Assembly (NCBI GenBank): GCA_013812905.1
Contig: JACCSP010000317.1
Span: 1-45,069 of the forward strand
DNA: 45,069 nt
Direction: 5' to 3'
From: Pyrinomonadaceae bacterium
Lineage (GTDB): Bacteria; Acidobacteriota; Blastocatellia; Pyrinomonadales; Pyrinomonadaceae
Shown here: one piece after another, positions 16,939-24,444 of the stretch
How positions within the stretch are numbered: position 1 is the first letter of the stretch
Layout of the letters: each line of letters begins with the position of its first letter
The notes under the pieces: model-generated
Databases searched by the model: none
Told to the model about the DNA's origin: nothing
Seen by the model: the letters and a program-made list of their open reading frames with translations, nothing else
Position numbers and translations under genes: made by a program

Positions 16939-17730
16939 TCAACGTCTGGCTGAACCGTGACCGGCCGGGCGCTCCCGACTTCCTCTAGCTGGTTTGCTCT
17001 TGCCTTCGACTTTCATCAATCGGCTGACTTCGACTGGCCTAAGTAGTCGCCAGTAGCCCGGTTTCAGATCGTCATCCCTTATAGAACCGATGCGCGCTCG
17101 CCGCAACTTCACGACGGAATGTCCGATCACATCGAACATGCGTCTAATCTGCTGATTCCGACCTTGATGGAGAACCACCTCAAACCAGGCATTAGATCCG
17201 GTTTGGTCAGTCTTAGTAATTTTGGCAGGGGCTGTCTTAGTTCCGTCATCGAGTAACACACCGCGCCTGATGCGCTCGATTGCGCCTTCAGGAGGTAAAC
17301 CCTTCACTTTTGCTTCGTAAACCTTTTCTACACGATTGCGGGCCGCGGTGATGAAATTGGTGAAATCGCCGTCATTCGTCAGCAGCAAGAGACCTTCCGT
17401 ATTGAAGTCTAGACGACCGACAGGGTGAAGGCGGCCCAAAGTGGGAGGCAACAGTTCGGTTACCAACGGACGACCCTCGGGGTCGGAGACGCTCGTTAAA
17501 TAACCTTTCGGCTTATTCAGCAGTACATAAACCTTTTCACGCTTCGCCAGAACCGGGTTGATCAGCTTGCCCCGAACTTTGATGTGGTCACGTTTGGCGT
17601 CCGCCCTGCTTCCCAGTTCGGTTACGACTAGGCCATTCACTGTAACCAGGCCCGAGGTAATCAACTCCTCGGCATGGCGACGCGAGGCGATTCCCGCCGC
17701 GGCAATGAGTTTTTGTAGACGCTCTTCCAT
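16939..17730 (-). CDS. rluB: Pseudouridine synthase, RluB/RsuA family
   Basis: Isomerises specific uridines of rRNA; the RluB subgroup modifies 23S U2605 (E. coli numbering). 263 residues. The N-terminal S4 RNA-binding domain is about 1-60 (MEERLQKLIAAAGIASRRHA, GLVTVNGL). The catalytic domain has VLLNKPKGYLTSVSDPEGRP and GRLDFNTEGLLLLTNDG with catalytic D108; QGRNQQIRRMFDVIGHSV follows. The C-terminus is basic. RluB versus RluE/RsuA is judged from its position next to scpAB, the usual site of rluB. No Shine-Dalgarno is visible; the leader is repeat element E. Confidence 0.92.
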   Translation of the reverse strand: MEERLQKLIAAAGIASRRHAEELITSGLVTVNGLVVTELGSRADAKRDHIKVRGKLINPVLAKREKVYVLLNKPKGYLTSVSDPEGRPLVTELLPPTLGRLHPVGRLDFNTEGLLLLTNDGDFTNFITAARNRVEKVYEAKVKGLPPEGAIERIRRGVLLDDGTKTAPAKITKTDQTGSNAWFEVVLHQGRNQQIRRMFDVIGHSVVKLRRARIGSIRDDDLKPGYWRLLRPVEVSRLMKVEGKSKPARGSRERPAGHGSARR

Positions 17731-17737
17731 ATAACGA

Positions 17738-17800
17738 GTCGGCAGGAGTCAGGAGCAGGAGGTATGGTGACTTTCCTTCCGCCTGCTCCTGCCTCCTTCT
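17738..17800. repeat. Heptamer-periodic mirrored repeat element E
   Basis: Nine 7-bp units in register (GTCGGCA, GGAGTCA, GGAGCAG ... CGCCTGC, TCCTGCC, TCCTTCT). Arms 17745-17762 and 17779-17796 are complementary at 16 of 18 positions, so this is the strongest hairpin of the set. It fills the scpB-rluB gap. Confidence 0.85.
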
Positions 17801-18476
17801 AAACTATGCCGCTCGCAAGATCGTCAAAATCCTCGATGCTCGGCAATTCAGAAAGGTCTTTCAGTCCAAACTGGATCAGGAACTCTTTCGACGTGCCATA
17901 CATCATCGGGCGGCCAATCGCTTCTTTCCGGCCCTTGGCGACGATGAGTTTTTTGTCGAGCAGGGTTTTTATTGAAGATGGGGATTGCACTCCCCGAATA
18001 TCCAGAATTTCGGGGACAGTTATGGGCTGCTTGTAAGCGATTACTGCCAGGGTTTCCAGGGAAGCGAGCGATAGTTTTGCGCTGGGCCTCGATTTCAAAA
18101 AGGCGCGGACGTGTTCGTGATACTCGGGACGAGTGGCAAATTGCCACCCGCCGGCGACCTCTCTCAACTGCAAACCGCTGGCACGTCCGTTGAACTCCTC
18201 GACCAGGCTTGCGATTCCTGAATCAATTCCCGACTGATCTTCGTTCAGTACTTCGGCGATTGACTTCGCATTCAAAGGCTCGTCTGATACATAGATCAAT
18301 GCTTCGATTATCGCCTTTCTCTCTCCCGTGCTCTGGACGGTAAGAGGGGTCAAGTCGGCTCCATCGCGATCAGCCTCATGAGACTCAGCGGGGTCTAGTT
18401 CGCCATCGGCCTCGGCCATAAGAGTGTTAACGTCAAACCCATGTTCTGTGCCCTGTTGTTTTGCCACTTCGTTCAC
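17799..18476 (-). CDS. scpB: Segregation and condensation protein B
   Basis: Kleisin-associated winged-helix protein that forms the SMC-ScpA-ScpB condensin. 225 residues with tandem winged helices. Signatures: IIEALIYVSDEPLNAKSIAE, LQLREVAGGWQFATRPEYHE, LSLASLETLAVIAYKQPIT with EILDIRGVQSPSSIKTLLDK, and IGRPMMYGTSKEFLIQFGL. About 50 acidic residues precede the core. Start is GTG at 18476 with AGGT upstream; the first in-frame ATG would cut 19 residues of the acidic leader only. It follows scpA by 32 bases. Confidence 0.95.
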   Translation of the reverse strand: MNEVAKQQGTEHGFDVNTLMAEADGELDPAESHEADRDGADLTPLTVQSTGERKAIIEALIYVSDEPLNAKSIAEVLNEDQSGIDSGIASLVEEFNGRASGLQLREVAGGWQFATRPEYHEHVRAFLKSRPSAKLSLASLETLAVIAYKQPITVPEILDIRGVQSPSSIKTLLDKKLIVAKGRKEAIGRPMMYGTSKEFLIQFGLKDLSELPSIEDFDDLASGIV

Positions 18477-18508
18477 CTTACCTGTCAGTCTGCTGCACTC
18501 CTCTGGGG

Positions 18509-19318
18509 CTAACTGGCAACGCGGGCGAGGATTTCCCCAAACGTCTCCCGTTGGAATAACTTGATCTCAGTCGTCCGCACGAGTTCCAGCACTGAAAGAA
18601 AAGCCAGCACCAACTCGCGACGCGAACGCGCCCGCTCGAAAAACACTCGCAGGTTCAGTTCACCCGCCGACATTACCATGTTCCTCAGCCTCTCAATCAT
18701 TTCGGCCATCGACATCTCTTCGCGTTCGATCTCCAGCAGTACCTCGTCCTTATGTCGCGCCAAAATTTCCTGAAACACTTTGAGTAGATCGAAGGCACCC
18801 ACAACAACTTCTGGGTTGTTTTTATCGGTCTCCAATTCCGCCCGCTTGAATACAGCCCGCTCGACTGTTGCCCGCGACCAGAGCATCTGCGCCGCCGCCT
18901 TGTATTTTTGATACTCCAACAACTGATCAACCAACTCATGGCGCGGATCCGCTTCCTCTTTCTGCTCGGTGAACGGATCCCGGGGCAGGAGCATCTTGGT
19001 TTTAAGCTCGATCAACGTAGCAGCCATGACCAAGAAATCCCCTGCCACAGCCATGTCCAGATTCTGCATAACCTGCAAATAATGCAGGTATTCGTCCGTG
19101 ATGTGAGCAACAGGAATGTCGTAAATGCTCACCTGCTCCTGTCGTATCAAGTGCAGTAGCAAGTCCAGCGGGCCCTCAAATTCCCCCATGACGATATTAA
19201 GATCGTCACTGTGGCTATCGGCAACAAGCTCCGGCTTGGAACCCGCGACGTTTAAGGTTGCGGACAGGTTGACGTCTTCCCTAGTTCCCGGCTCAATTAA
19301 TTCCGGCGTTTCGTCCAT
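18509..19318 (-). CDS. scpA: Segregation and condensation protein A (kleisin)
   Basis: Bridging kleisin subunit of bacterial SMC condensin. 269 residues from ATG 19318. The core motif MGEFEGPLDLLLHLIRQEQV is followed by IYDIPVAHITDEYLHYL and AATLIELKTKMLLPRD, and the C-terminal winged helix has VLAFLSVLELVRTTEIKLFQ. About 45 polar residues precede the kleisin head. A longer reading from 19396 overlaps the trpS coding end and has no family support. It begins seven bases after the trpS stop, so it is very probably in the same transcript as trpS, scpB and rluB. Confidence 0.95.
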   Translation of the reverse strand: MDETPELIEPGTREDVNLSATLNVAGSKPELVADSHSDDLNIVMGEFEGPLDLLLHLIRQEQVSIYDIPVAHITDEYLHYLQVMQNLDMAVAGDFLVMAATLIELKTKMLLPRDPFTEQKEEADPRHELVDQLLEYQKYKAAAQMLWSRATVERAVFKRAELETDKNNPEVVVGAFDLLKVFQEILARHKDEVLLEIEREEMSMAEMIERLRNMVMSAGELNLRVFFERARSRRELVLAFLSVLELVRTTEIKLFQRETFGEILARVAS

Positions 19319-19325
19319 GCTTTTG

Positions 19326-20321
19326 CTACTCGTCAGTGGTAGACGCTCCCACAATTCCCATTGCCGCGTAGGCGTTGGCGAGCGTAGTCCCGGCAATCTG
19401 CCTTGCTTTCTCGCGACCCTGGCGCAAAATGCGATTCAAATGTTCAGCCCCGATTCCTTTCACTTGGTCCTGAAAGGGTCGCAAAAACTCAACCGTAACA
19501 TCGGCTAGATTCTGCTTCAACTGGGCGTAACCCCTGCCGGCAAAACGGGATTCAATCTCAACAATCGGTTGACCGGTTAGCAGTTGGTAGATTGTCAACA
19601 GGTTCGTGATCGCCGGACGCGAGTTGTCGAATTTAATCTCCGTTCCAGAGTCAGTCACGGCGCGTTTGAACTTTCGGTTCACGGCGTCAGGATCGTCGAG
19701 CAGCATTACACACCCAGTCGCATCGTCGTCAGACTTGGACATCTTCTTCGTCGGATCCGAGAGTGACATTATGCGCGCGCCAACCTTCGGAATGTATGGC
19801 TCAGGCACGCGAAACGTGTCGCCAAAATCCCGGTTGAATCGCGTCGCGATATCACGTGTGAATTCAAGATGCTGCTTCTGATCATCTCCCACGGGTACAA
19901 GCTCTGTCTGGTAAAGCAGGATATCGGAGGCCATCAGAACCGGATAGTCAAACAAGCCGGCACTGACATTCTCACTTTGCTTACGCGACTTGTCCTTGAA
20001 TTGCGTCATCCGCTCGAGTTCAGACATGCGGGCCAAGCAGTTGAGAATCCAAGTCAACTCGGCGTGTTGCGGAACATCAGACTGCACGAAGATCGTTGAG
20101 ATTTCCGGATCGATCCCCACGGCCAGATAGATGCGCGCCAGTTCCCGCGTCTTCTCGGCAAGCACTTTGGGGTCTTGTGGGATAGTGATGGCGTGGAGAT
20201 TGACGATGCAGAAGAAGCTTTCGTACTCGTGTTGGAGTGTTACCCAATTGCGCAGCGCGCCTAGATAGTTCCCGAGATGTATGTTGCCGGTGGGCTGGGC
20301 GCCGCTAAAAATTCTCTTCAT
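19326..20321 (-). CDS. trpS: Tryptophanyl-tRNA synthetase
   Basis: Class I synthetase charging tRNA-Trp. 331 residues, typical bacterial length. The HIGH-equivalent is SGAQPTGNIHLGNYLGAL (about 7-24), and KMSKS appears literally at about 193-197 (DPTKKMSKSDDD). The tryptophan pocket region reads VPVGDDQKQHLEFTRDIA. ATG 20321 (MKRIFSG) is the family start; a TTG six bases upstream abuts the stop of the M50 gene and is less likely. Tight spacing to both neighbours suggests one operon. Confidence 0.96.
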   Translation of the reverse strand: MKRIFSGAQPTGNIHLGNYLGALRNWVTLQHEYESFFCIVNLHAITIPQDPKVLAEKTRELARIYLAVGIDPEISTIFVQSDVPQHAELTWILNCLARMSELERMTQFKDKSRKQSENVSAGLFDYPVLMASDILLYQTELVPVGDDQKQHLEFTRDIATRFNRDFGDTFRVPEPYIPKVGARIMSLSDPTKKMSKSDDDATGCVMLLDDPDAVNRKFKRAVTDSGTEIKFDNSRPAITNLLTIYQLLTGQPIVEIESRFAGRGYAQLKQNLADVTVEFLRPFQDQVKGIGAEHLNRILRQGREKARQIAGTTLANAYAAMGIVGASTTDE

Positions 20322-20327
20322 GGGCAA

Positions 20328-21029
20328 TCAAGAGAGACCAATCGTAAATGGGTAAGACACTACGGGCATAACAATTCGAAAGATAACTCCTAGAACACCT
20401 GTGAACACGGCAATAAAGAGGAGCAGGAAACCAAAGCGCTCAAGGGCCTCGAGGCTGGACTCGAAACTCGGTGGCAGTAGGCTTCCAAGAATCTTGCCGC
20501 CATCGAGGGGTGGAATCGGCAGCAGATTGAAGACAGCTAGGGCCACGTTAAGTCGGAACAGGCCCGTGAGCAAATTGGCGGCTCCCTCGGCAATTAGTGA
20601 TTGACTGTTCGTCACTGCCCCCAACCCGAGAAATGGATGCATTCTCAAACCCACCAAGTTCACTTCAAACAACCCACGCATCAAGATCCCGGCGCTAACG
20701 GCAATAATTGCATTGCAGATTACTCCCGCCGCCGAGACCCAGAAATTGGCTACCCGCTTGTTGCGCCACTTTAGCGGATTCACAGGAGTCGGGCGGGCCC
20801 AGCCGATTAAGGGGGCGCCGGTGAAAAACGAGATGGCCGGAAAAAGGAGAGTGCCGATTGGATCAACATGCGACGCCGGATTTAGACTTATACGACCCTG
20901 CAGGCGGGCAAGGTCATCACCGAACCTGTTTGACATCCAGGCGTGAGCAGACTCGTGAACAGATAAGGAAAAAACCAGCGCGACCATGTACAGTATGAAT
21001 TCGCCAATGGCGTTGCTGTCGATACCCAT
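20328..21029 (-). CDS. Site-2 protease family (M50) intramembrane metallopeptidase
   Basis: A 233-residue polytopic membrane protein. The zinc site is H25-E-S-A-H29 in SLSVHESAHAWMSNRFGDD, and the third ligand is D176 in NLLPIPPLDGG, both placed inside hydrophobic segments. It is the small PDZ-less M50 type (YwhC/SREBP-S2P-like). Substrate is unknown; possibly regulated intramembrane cleavage or turnover of signal-peptide remnants. It is first in the minus-strand block, and the promoter at 21072-21100 points at it. The M50-trpS-scpA-scpB-rluB order is common in several bacterial phyla (general knowledge). Confidence 0.93.
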   Translation of the reverse strand: MGIDSNAIGEFILYMVALVFSLSVHESAHAWMSNRFGDDLARLQGRISLNPASHVDPIGTLLFPAISFFTGAPLIGWARPTPVNPLKWRNKRVANFWVSAAGVICNAIIAVSAGILMRGLFEVNLVGLRMHPFLGLGAVTNSQSLIAEGAANLLTGLFRLNVALAVFNLLPIPPLDGGKILGSLLPPSFESSLEALERFGFLLLFIAVFTGVLGVIFRIVMPVVSYPFTIGLS

Positions 21030-21047
21030 TAGCTCAGCGGTGACAAA

Positions 21048-21079
21048 GTTAGTGATAAGTACATTTCGCTCACACTAAC
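21048..21079. promoter_or_regulatory. Operator-like inverted repeat at the M50-trpS-scpAB promoter
   Basis: GTTAGTG (21048-21054) and its exact complement CACTAAC (21073-21079) lie 18 bases apart. The right arm overlaps the predicted -10 of the minus-strand promoter and the left arm lies downstream of the start site. The geometry would suit a dimeric repressor; no candidate regulator is nearby. Confidence 0.35.
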
Positions 21080-21100
21080 ATGGCCCTTATGACGTGTCAA
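21072..21100 (-). promoter_or_regulatory. Promoter of the M50-trpS-scpA-scpB-rluB block
   Basis: On the minus strand a perfect TTGACA (complement of 21095-21100), a 17-base spacer ending in TGT, then TAGTGT (complement of 21072-21077). The weak -10 is compensated by an extended TGn motif. The start codon is about 45 bases downstream. Confidence 0.55.
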
Positions 21101-21208
21101 AAACTGAAAATCTTGCCGTCGCGGCCCGTAAGAATCAACCAAGACTACATGAGGTACCGATTCATTTAATATCTTAGATTGGGCCGGCAATCCAAAATTG
21201 AATTAGCA

Positions 21209-22255
21209 CTAACCAAGAAGCGTGCCGTTAATCCCCAAAGATAAACTGTAAACTGAGTCATTAGAAGCTACAACCAAATCACCCCTTGAACTAAATACTA
21301 GTCCGACCAGGTTCATTCCGGCGGCAAACAATTCCGCATCTCCTTCTGAAGATATACGCACGATGCCGCGGCGTCCTTTAAGTGCGGCGGCGAGATAGAG
21401 ATTGCCCCGGTCGTCGAAAGCGAGTCCCTGAGGCCGTCCCAGACCTTTATAGAAAACCCCAACCTCGCCCTGCTGATCGATGCGATATATAGAATCGAAG
21501 CTGGTTACCGATGGTCCGGTCACGTAGAGCGCATGCTCGGGGCCGAAAGCGAGGTGGTAAGCGGACACTGATGGCTCAAGATGGACCCATGCCTTCTCTT
21601 CGCCGATAGCGTTGACCTTGTAAATTGTCCCGGTGCGGTCGCCTACGTACATCGTTCCGGCGCTATCGAAGGCCATTCCTGTCGCAATTCCAAGATTTCT
21701 GACAAAGGCTACCGCTTCCCTAGACGGGTTGACGCGGTACACGGTGCCCTCCACGCGACTGGTAACGAACATCTGTCCGGCCTCATCAAATGCGATTGCT
21801 GTGGGGTTGGTGATGTCACCGGAGAATTCACTAACTTCGCCATTCAATTCTATACGAAACAGCGACACCGGCAGCTGCTCGCCGCGTGAGCCTGAGCGGG
21901 TTACGAAGAGAGCTCCGTCCTCGGGATCAAAAGCAGGATTCGTCACCGGATGAAGGTCTTCAGCGATTCTCTTACCTATTACAAAGGTCGCTGGCGGGCT
22001 CCGCTGGCCCGGACTCTCCAGAATTACTTCCGCGGATCCACCCTGTTTGAGCTCAGGCACGAGGGCGACCACGCGGCGGGGACCCAGGGCCACAATGTGA
22101 GCCCGTTCGGTCCCAAACCAAACCACACATCTAGCGGGATTGCCAGTGTCGAAGCCGTCACACTCAATAGTGACTTCGCCGCCAGCAATTCCAGACTTGG
22201 GGGTTATCCTGATAGTTGGTCCTGGGCTACTCATACCGAAGTAAACCTGCCGCAT
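21209..22255 (-). CDS. IPT/TIG-like domain plus NHL/SMP-30-type beta-propeller protein
   Basis: About 348 residues without a signal peptide, so apparently cytoplasmic. The N-terminal 90 residues resemble an IPT/TIG immunoglobulin-like fold (ITPKSGIAGGEVTIECDGF, ending PATFVIGKRI). Then come roughly five to six propeller blades with repeating PTAIAFDEAGQMFVTSR, GMAFDSAGTMYVGDR, HLAFGPEHALYVTG, GLAFDDRGNLYLAA and GLVFSSRGDLVVAS. The blade pattern is that of NHL/SMP-30 repeats; ligand or enzyme activity is unknown. ATG 22255 has GGAG seven bases upstream; a GTG at 22291 and an ATG at 22234 are alternatives. It is alone between the trpS block and the divergent hflX. Confidence 0.75.
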   Translation of the reverse strand: MRQVYFGMSSPGPTIRITPKSGIAGGEVTIECDGFDTGNPARCVVWFGTERAHIVALGPRRVVALVPELKQGGSAEVILESPGQRSPPATFVIGKRIAEDLHPVTNPAFDPEDGALFVTRSGSRGEQLPVSLFRIELNGEVSEFSGDITNPTAIAFDEAGQMFVTSRVEGTVYRVNPSREAVAFVRNLGIATGMAFDSAGTMYVGDRTGTIYKVNAIGEEKAWVHLEPSVSAYHLAFGPEHALYVTGPSVTSFDSIYRIDQQGEVGVFYKGLGRPQGLAFDDRGNLYLAAALKGRRGIVRISSEGDAELFAAGMNLVGLVFSSRGDLVVASNDSVYSLSLGINGTLLG

Positions 22256-22661
22256 ACTGGGCTCCGCGGCATAATCCAACCCAACCACCACTTGGTAAGG
22301 GCTTGAAGGTAAAACGAAAGGCTTTTCAATGATACGACGCCGTGACAGGCATGTCTAACGTTGACCACTTGGCCGATTCTCGCTACTGAAGCGCAATAGA
22401 CCCATGTTTGCATCTCTACGGCTATGTTATAATCGCCCCGCTAAAGCGGCTCCCGTGGGTCTCGATAACTTTTGTTAACGAGTGTTTTTCGAGAAACGTG
22501 AAGTTCGCAATCCCGAATGGTAATGCTCAAGCGAATAAGCGAAGCGACCTCGCAGAGCAACATCAAAGAAGATTTACGGGCGTTCGAAATCCACCGCTCG
22601 CGCCAATCCCACTGTATCTTCAACGCACCGCGATTTCCGGTTACATTTAAGAGGATCGCTC
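22256..22661. other. 406-bp divergent intergenic region and hflX leader
   Basis: No gene that I can support. It holds the extended -10 promoter at 22425-22433 and the roughly 220-base leader of hflX. Short ORFs here in all frames show no recognisable family or good ribosome site. I looked for an hfq-like frame, common next to hflX in other phyla, and found none. Confidence 0.5.
22425..22433 (+). promoter_or_regulatory. Extended -10 promoter for hflX-pgpH
   Basis: TGTTATAAT: consensus TATAAT at 22428-22433 with the TGn extension. No good -35 hexamer lies at the usual spacing, as is normal for extended -10 promoters. The predicted start near 22440 leaves about 220 untranslated bases before the hflX GTG. 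Confidence 0.6.
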
Positions 22662-24437
22662 GTGTTGCGTTCAATATTTGTGGTCCAAGGCAGGAGAGGA
22701 GCAATTTCGATTAGTCGCGTATTGGGAAACACTTTGGGTCTAAAGCCCAATCAGCTGCGCCGCATAGAAAAACTCTACACGCGGCGTATCCCGCCGAACC
22801 AGATTCTGACCGCCGAATTTGCCCGGCAGATAGCAGAACTTTCGCACGAGATACGCAGGCAGATTGGTGTCCTTATAGATCGCAAGGGCCATATCGAACA
22901 CGTTATGGTAGGCGATAACCGGGGCATCGAATTGCCTGACTTCAAGCGTATCCGCGTGGCCACCGGCCGCTTCCGCGGGCTCCGCTGTGTTCATACGCAT
23001 CTGCGCGGCGAAGACCTAACCCAGGATGACTTGACCGATCTGGCATTGTTGCGCCTGGATCTAATGGCGGCGATCGACGTAGATCGGGAGACAGCTCTTC
23101 CGGGCCTCATACGAGTTGCACACTTGCTACCCATGCACGCAGGTGAACTCCAACAAATGAACTGGTCTGAGGCCTATGCTTTTCTTGAGCCGAGGATACC
23201 TTCCCAACTGGATCTGGATTTCCTTGCCTTAATCAATTCACTCGAGGATGAAATGGCGCGGAATCGTCGCGTCTCCCACCGGGCCGAGATTAGAGAGCGC
23301 ACGATTCTGGTCGGAGTTACCACTGGTGCATTATCAGATGCTGAAGAATCGATGGCCGAGCTTTCCGAACTGGCAACCTCCGCCGGAGTTGTTGTGCAAG
23401 ACAAGATTATCCAACGACGGCAGGCAATCGATCCTCGTACCGTCCTGGGCCGAGGCAAGCTTGATGAACTTCTGATTCGTGCCCTTCAGCTGGGAGCTGA
23501 CATGCTCGTCTTCGATCGTGAACTGGCGCCTGCGCAAGTCAAGTCGCTTTCGGAGGCCACTGACTTGAAAATCATCGACCGTCCGCAATTGATCCTCGAC
23601 ATCTTTGCGCAAAGGGCGCAATCACGAGAAGGGAAGATTCAGGTGGAGCTGGCGCAGTTGAAATATCTATTGCCCCGACTCATCACTGGTCAGGACTCGG
23701 CCTTTTCCCGTCTCGCGGGCGGCATAGGCGGAAGGGGCCCGGGCGAGACAAAGTTGGAGACCGATCGCCGCCGAGTGCGCGATCGCATTCATCGCCTGGA
23801 GAGGGAGATCGAGGCGCAGCGACAAAGGCGTCAGGAGCGCCGCAAAGGAAGAACCCGGAATGGACTGCCAATCGTTTCGATAGTCGGCTACACAAATGCG
23901 GGTAAGTCGACATTACTTAATACGCTCACGGCCAGCAACGTTCGCGCCGAACAGCGAATGTTTGCGACGCTGGATCCAACTTCGAGGCGACTTCGTTTGC
24001 CCCGCGAGCAGGAACTGATCATTAATGACACGGTAGGTTTCATACGTGACCTGCCGCCCGATCTCCTCTCTGCCTTTCGCGCTACCTTGGAAGAAATTAG
24101 TGAGAGCAGACTGCTGATTCACCTGGTAGATGCCTCGAATCCACGCTTCGTTCAACAGATGGAATCCGTCGAAAGAATTCTGAGACAGCTCCAACTAGCG
24201 GAGATACCCACTGTCCTGGCTTTGAATAAGGCGGACTTGGTAGATGCGCATACCATGCAGGCGGTTTTCAGGCAGGTTACTCAGGATGGTATGAGAGATG
24301 CCGTCGTGATCTCCGCCACAGACGCTCGATTGATTGCGCCATTATTCGAAAAGGTAGGCGCGGTCCTGGCCCGCAATTTGACGCGGCTTCCCCACGAACA
24401 AGATCGCGAAGCCAAGCAGCGCTTTCGAATCGCCTAA
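22662..24437 (+). CDS. hflX: Ribosome-associated GTPase HflX with extended N-terminus
   Basis: GTPase that binds the 50S subunit and splits stalled ribosomes under stress. 591 residues. The canonical HflX N-domain starts near 212 (ERTILVGVT), with RTVLGRGKLDELLIRALQLG and the glycine-rich LAGGIGGRGPGETKLETDRR. The G domain has G1 GYTNAGKSTLLN (409-420), DTVGFIRDLPPDLLSAFRAT and ALNKADLVD. About 205 extra residues at the N-terminus (including FRGLRCVHTHLRGEDLTQDD) make it longer than E. coli HflX (426); longer forms are known in other phyla. Start is GTG at 22662 with GAGGA upstream. The stop is seven bases before pgpH. Confidence 0.94.
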   Translation: MLRSIFVVQGRRGAISISRVLGNTLGLKPNQLRRIEKLYTRRIPPNQILTAEFARQIAELSHEIRRQIGVLIDRKGHIEHVMVGDNRGIELPDFKRIRVATGRFRGLRCVHTHLRGEDLTQDDLTDLALLRLDLMAAIDVDRETALPGLIRVAHLLPMHAGELQQMNWSEAYAFLEPRIPSQLDLDFLALINSLEDEMARNRRVSHRAEIRERTILVGVTTGALSDAEESMAELSELATSAGVVVQDKIIQRRQAIDPRTVLGRGKLDELLIRALQLGADMLVFDRELAPAQVKSLSEATDLKIIDRPQLILDIFAQRAQSREGKIQVELAQLKYLLPRLITGQDSAFSRLAGGIGGRGPGETKLETDRRRVRDRIHRLEREIEAQRQRRQERRKGRTRNGLPIVSIVGYTNAGKSTLLNTLTASNVRAEQRMFATLDPTSRRLRLPREQELIINDTVGFIRDLPPDLLSAFRATLEEISESRLLIHLVDASNPRFVQQMESVERILRQLQLAEIPTVLALNKADLVDAHTMQAVFRQVTQDGMRDAVVISATDARLIAPLFEKVGAVLARNLTRLPHEQDREAKQRFRIA

Positions 24438-24444
24438 GACAACA

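Noticed and set aside
22408-22714. Short plus-strand ORFs upstream of hflX considered as a possible Hfq
   Set aside because: None shows the Sm-fold motifs, and the frames contain no conserved core.
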